The notes under the pieces were generated by a model. The model saw nothing but the letters and a program-made list of their open reading frames with translations, had not been told where the DNA came from and did not search any database. Shown here piece by piece: positions 8,038 to 9,175 of a DNA stretch of 9,175 nt (its first letter is position 1; each line of letters opens with the position of its first letter). A program made the translations under genes and the position numbers. Origin of the DNA: an uncultured Chitinophagaceae bacterium (GTDB lineage: Bacteria > Bacteroidota > Bacteroidia > Chitinophagales > Chitinophagaceae); contig CALCEA010000048.1 of NCBI GenBank assembly GCA_937900675.1, forward strand, positions 1-9,175, read 5' to 3'.

Positions 8038-8160
8038 AACTCGCTTTAATTTGCTTCAATTTACTGAAAACTAGTGGTAATTTGATCAATTTTTTTTAGC
8101 TTTTGAATGATATTTTTAAGTATTTTACACAATCGATAAACGATTAAACTAACGAAACTT
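8038..8160. promoter_or_regulatory. Divergent promoter region between glgA and the sugar permease
   Basis: The 123 bp separate two starts that point away from each other, so promoters for both the glg operon and the permease should lie here. The region is AT-rich, with an eight-base T-tract (8090-8097) and a TTGATCAA palindrome (8082-8089). I found no exact Bacteroidota -7 element (TAnnTTTG). The nearest rightward match is TAGCTTTT followed by G (8097-8105), and the nearest leftward match is TAGTTTTC (complement of 8067-8074). Neither has a TTG at the usual distance upstream. The regional call rests on gene orientation; the promoter elements themselves are not established. Confidence 0.5.
8131..8145. 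promoter_or_regulatory. Candidate operator: AATCG-N5-CGATT dyad
   Basis: AATCG (8131-8135) and CGATT (8141-8145) are perfect inverted arms around ATAAA, ending 15 bp before the permease ATG. The arms hold the only CG dinucleotides of the central intergenic region. Length, symmetry and position would suit a dimeric sugar repressor (for example LacI- or GntR-type), but no regulator gene is in the window and only one copy was seen. The function is inferred. Confidence 0.3.
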
Positions 8161-9175
8161 ATGAGCCAAACCAAACAACCCACCAATACGGGTGCATTAT
8201 CAACCCTTATTGTAGTGTTTTTCTTCTGGGGATTTATTGCTTCTAGTAATAGCGTATTCATCCCTTTCTGTAAACACAAATTCAATCTTGACCAATTCCA
8301 AAGCCAGTTGGTAGATTTTGCCTTTTACTTAGCTTACTATATTGGTGCCTTAGGCCTTTTTGCTTATGGTGCATTTGGAGGAAAGGACTTAGTGGGTAAA
8401 TGGGGATACAAAAAGAGTATCGTTTATGGATTGTTGTTTTCAGCAATTGGAGCCATTGCAATGATTATTGCAGTAAACGCTAACACTTTCACTGGAATGT
8501 TGGTAGGTTTATTTATTGTGGCATTAGGTTTTTCTTTACAACAAACTGCAGCTCAGCCTTTCGCCATTGTATTGGGAGACGAAAGCACTGGAGCAAGCCG
8601 TGTAAACCTAGCTGGTGGTATCAACTCATTTGGTACTTCTATTGGGCCAATCGTGGTGGCTTTCGCTTTATTTGGAAGCGCTGCTGCCATAACAGATGAT
8701 CAAATTGCGGCTTTGAGTTTGAGCAAAGTGGTTGTTTTATATAGTGCAGTATGTGTATTGTTTTTAGCTGCTGCAGCTTTATTCCATTTCTCTAAGAAAG
8801 TTCCTGCAGGAATTAATGAAGAGAAGATTGAACCAGCTAATAAAGCATTGAGATTGTTATTAATCATGACAGGTGTATTAATTATCATGTTTGTTCCTAT
8901 TTTCAATAGCTATAAAATTGATCCAGCAACTTTAACAGATGCAACAAGATTGGATTTAGAAACCATGAGATTGAAATGGTTATTTGGTGCATTAGCAACT
9001 GTTGTCGTGGGTTTATTATTTGCTAATTTCTCTGCACAGAAAAATGAAAATGGTTGGGGCGCAATGAAATACCCTCAATTGGTTTTAGGTATGTTAGCCA
9101 TTTTTGTATATGTAGGCGTGGAAGTAGCGATTGGTTCTAACTTAGGTGAATTATTAAAACAAGCAGATTTTGGAA
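8161..9175 (+). CDS. FucP/GluP-family MFS sugar permease (3' end outside the window)
   Basis: This is an inner-membrane sugar/H+ symporter of the fucose/glucose-galactose permease family. The frame opens with ATG at 8161 and stays open for 338 codons to the right edge. Family wording is clear: FFFWGFIASSNSVFIPFCK (20-38), QSQLVDFAFYLAYYIGAL (47-64), GFSLQQTAAQPFAIVLGD (123-140), NLAGGINSFGTSIGP (149-163) and YPQLVLGMLAIFVYVGVEVA (304-323). Helices 1-6 lie at about 11-35, 51-74, 84-105, 109-128, 148-172 and 189-209. Two more hydrophobic segments (229-248 and 271-288), joined by a polar loop, come before the segment that normally serves as helix 7 (305-326). The substrate may be glucose, galactose, fucose or N-acetylglucosamine; sequence alone does not decide. 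Divergence from glgA suggests a link to carbon supply. Leftward frames inside it (8061-8285, 8700-8906) are shadows. Confidence 0.9.
   Translation, partial: MSQTKQPTNTGALSTLIVVFFFWGFIASSNSVFIPFCKHKFNLDQFQSQLVDFAFYLAYYIGALGLFAYGAFGGKDLVGKWGYKKSIVYGLLFSAIGAIAMIIAVNANTFTGMLVGLFIVALGFSLQQTAAQPFAIVLGDESTGASRVNLAGGINSFGTSIGPIVVAFALFGSAAAITDDQIAALSLSKVVVLYSAVCVLFLAAAALFHFSKKVPAGINEEKIEPANKALRLLLIMTGVLIIMFVPIFNSYKIDPATLTDATRLDLETMRLKWLFGALATVVVGLLFANFSAQKNENGWGAMKYPQLVLGMLAIFVYVGVEVAIGSNLGELLKQADFG

Noticed and set aside
8082..8097. TTGATCAA palindrome followed by eight T, read as a rightward terminator or an FNR-type site
   Set aside because: The palindrome has no loop and cannot form a useful stem, and no gene ends there. 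FNR/CRP sites need TTGAT-N4-ATCAA, and the four-base gap is missing.
8061..8285. A 74-codon leftward open frame over the divergent region
   Set aside because: It runs antisense to the start of the FucP-like permease, whose N-terminus is strongly family-like, and would cover the promoter region. Its product is low-complexity and unrecognised.

Overview
The window looks like Bacteroidota chromosome, probably a Chitinophagaceae-type organism. The reasons are AT-rich coding sequence, near absence of Shine-Dalgarno sequences even at confident starts, a SusA-type periplasmic neopullulanase, and a GluP/FucP sugar permease of the kind common in that phylum. The genus is a guess from protein style, not a database result.

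Layout: bases 1-54 may hold the first codons of a leftward gene that continues outside the window, but this is weak. Bases 55-176 are AT-rich and non-coding, with a short perfect dyad (80-103). From 8037 down to 177 runs one tightly packed leftward operon: glgA (glycogen synthase), glgC (ADP-glucose pyrophosphorylase), an MFS/GPH-type sugar transporter, a secreted SusA-like GH13 alpha-glucanase, and glgB (branching enzyme). Gaps are 17, 16, 0 and 1 nt. Bases 8038-8160 are a 123-bp divergent promoter region. From 8161 a rightward FucP/GluP-family MFS sugar permease runs off the right edge, still open after 338 codons. No stretch over 300 bases lacks a gene.

How the genes work together: GlgC makes ADP-glucose from glucose-1-phosphate and ATP, GlgA adds the glucose to a growing alpha-1,4 chain, and GlgB introduces alpha-1,6 branches, giving glycogen. 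The two middle genes point the opposite way chemically. The exported amylase would cut maltodextrins in the periplasm, and the inner-membrane transporter would import the resulting maltose-like sugars. The operon thus appears to join scavenging of external alpha-glucan to storage as internal glycogen. No SusC/SusD pair, glycogen phosphorylase, debranching enzyme, amylomaltase or phosphoglucomutase is in the window, so the link from imported sugar to glucose-1-phosphate must be encoded elsewhere.

I found no mobile element, CRISPR array, RNA gene or clearly new system. The points most worth a second look are a GlgC of cyanobacterial/plant type that keeps both putative activator lysines, an apparent extra pair of membrane helices in the middle of the FucP-like permease, and an AATCG-N5-CGATT dyad just upstream of that permease.
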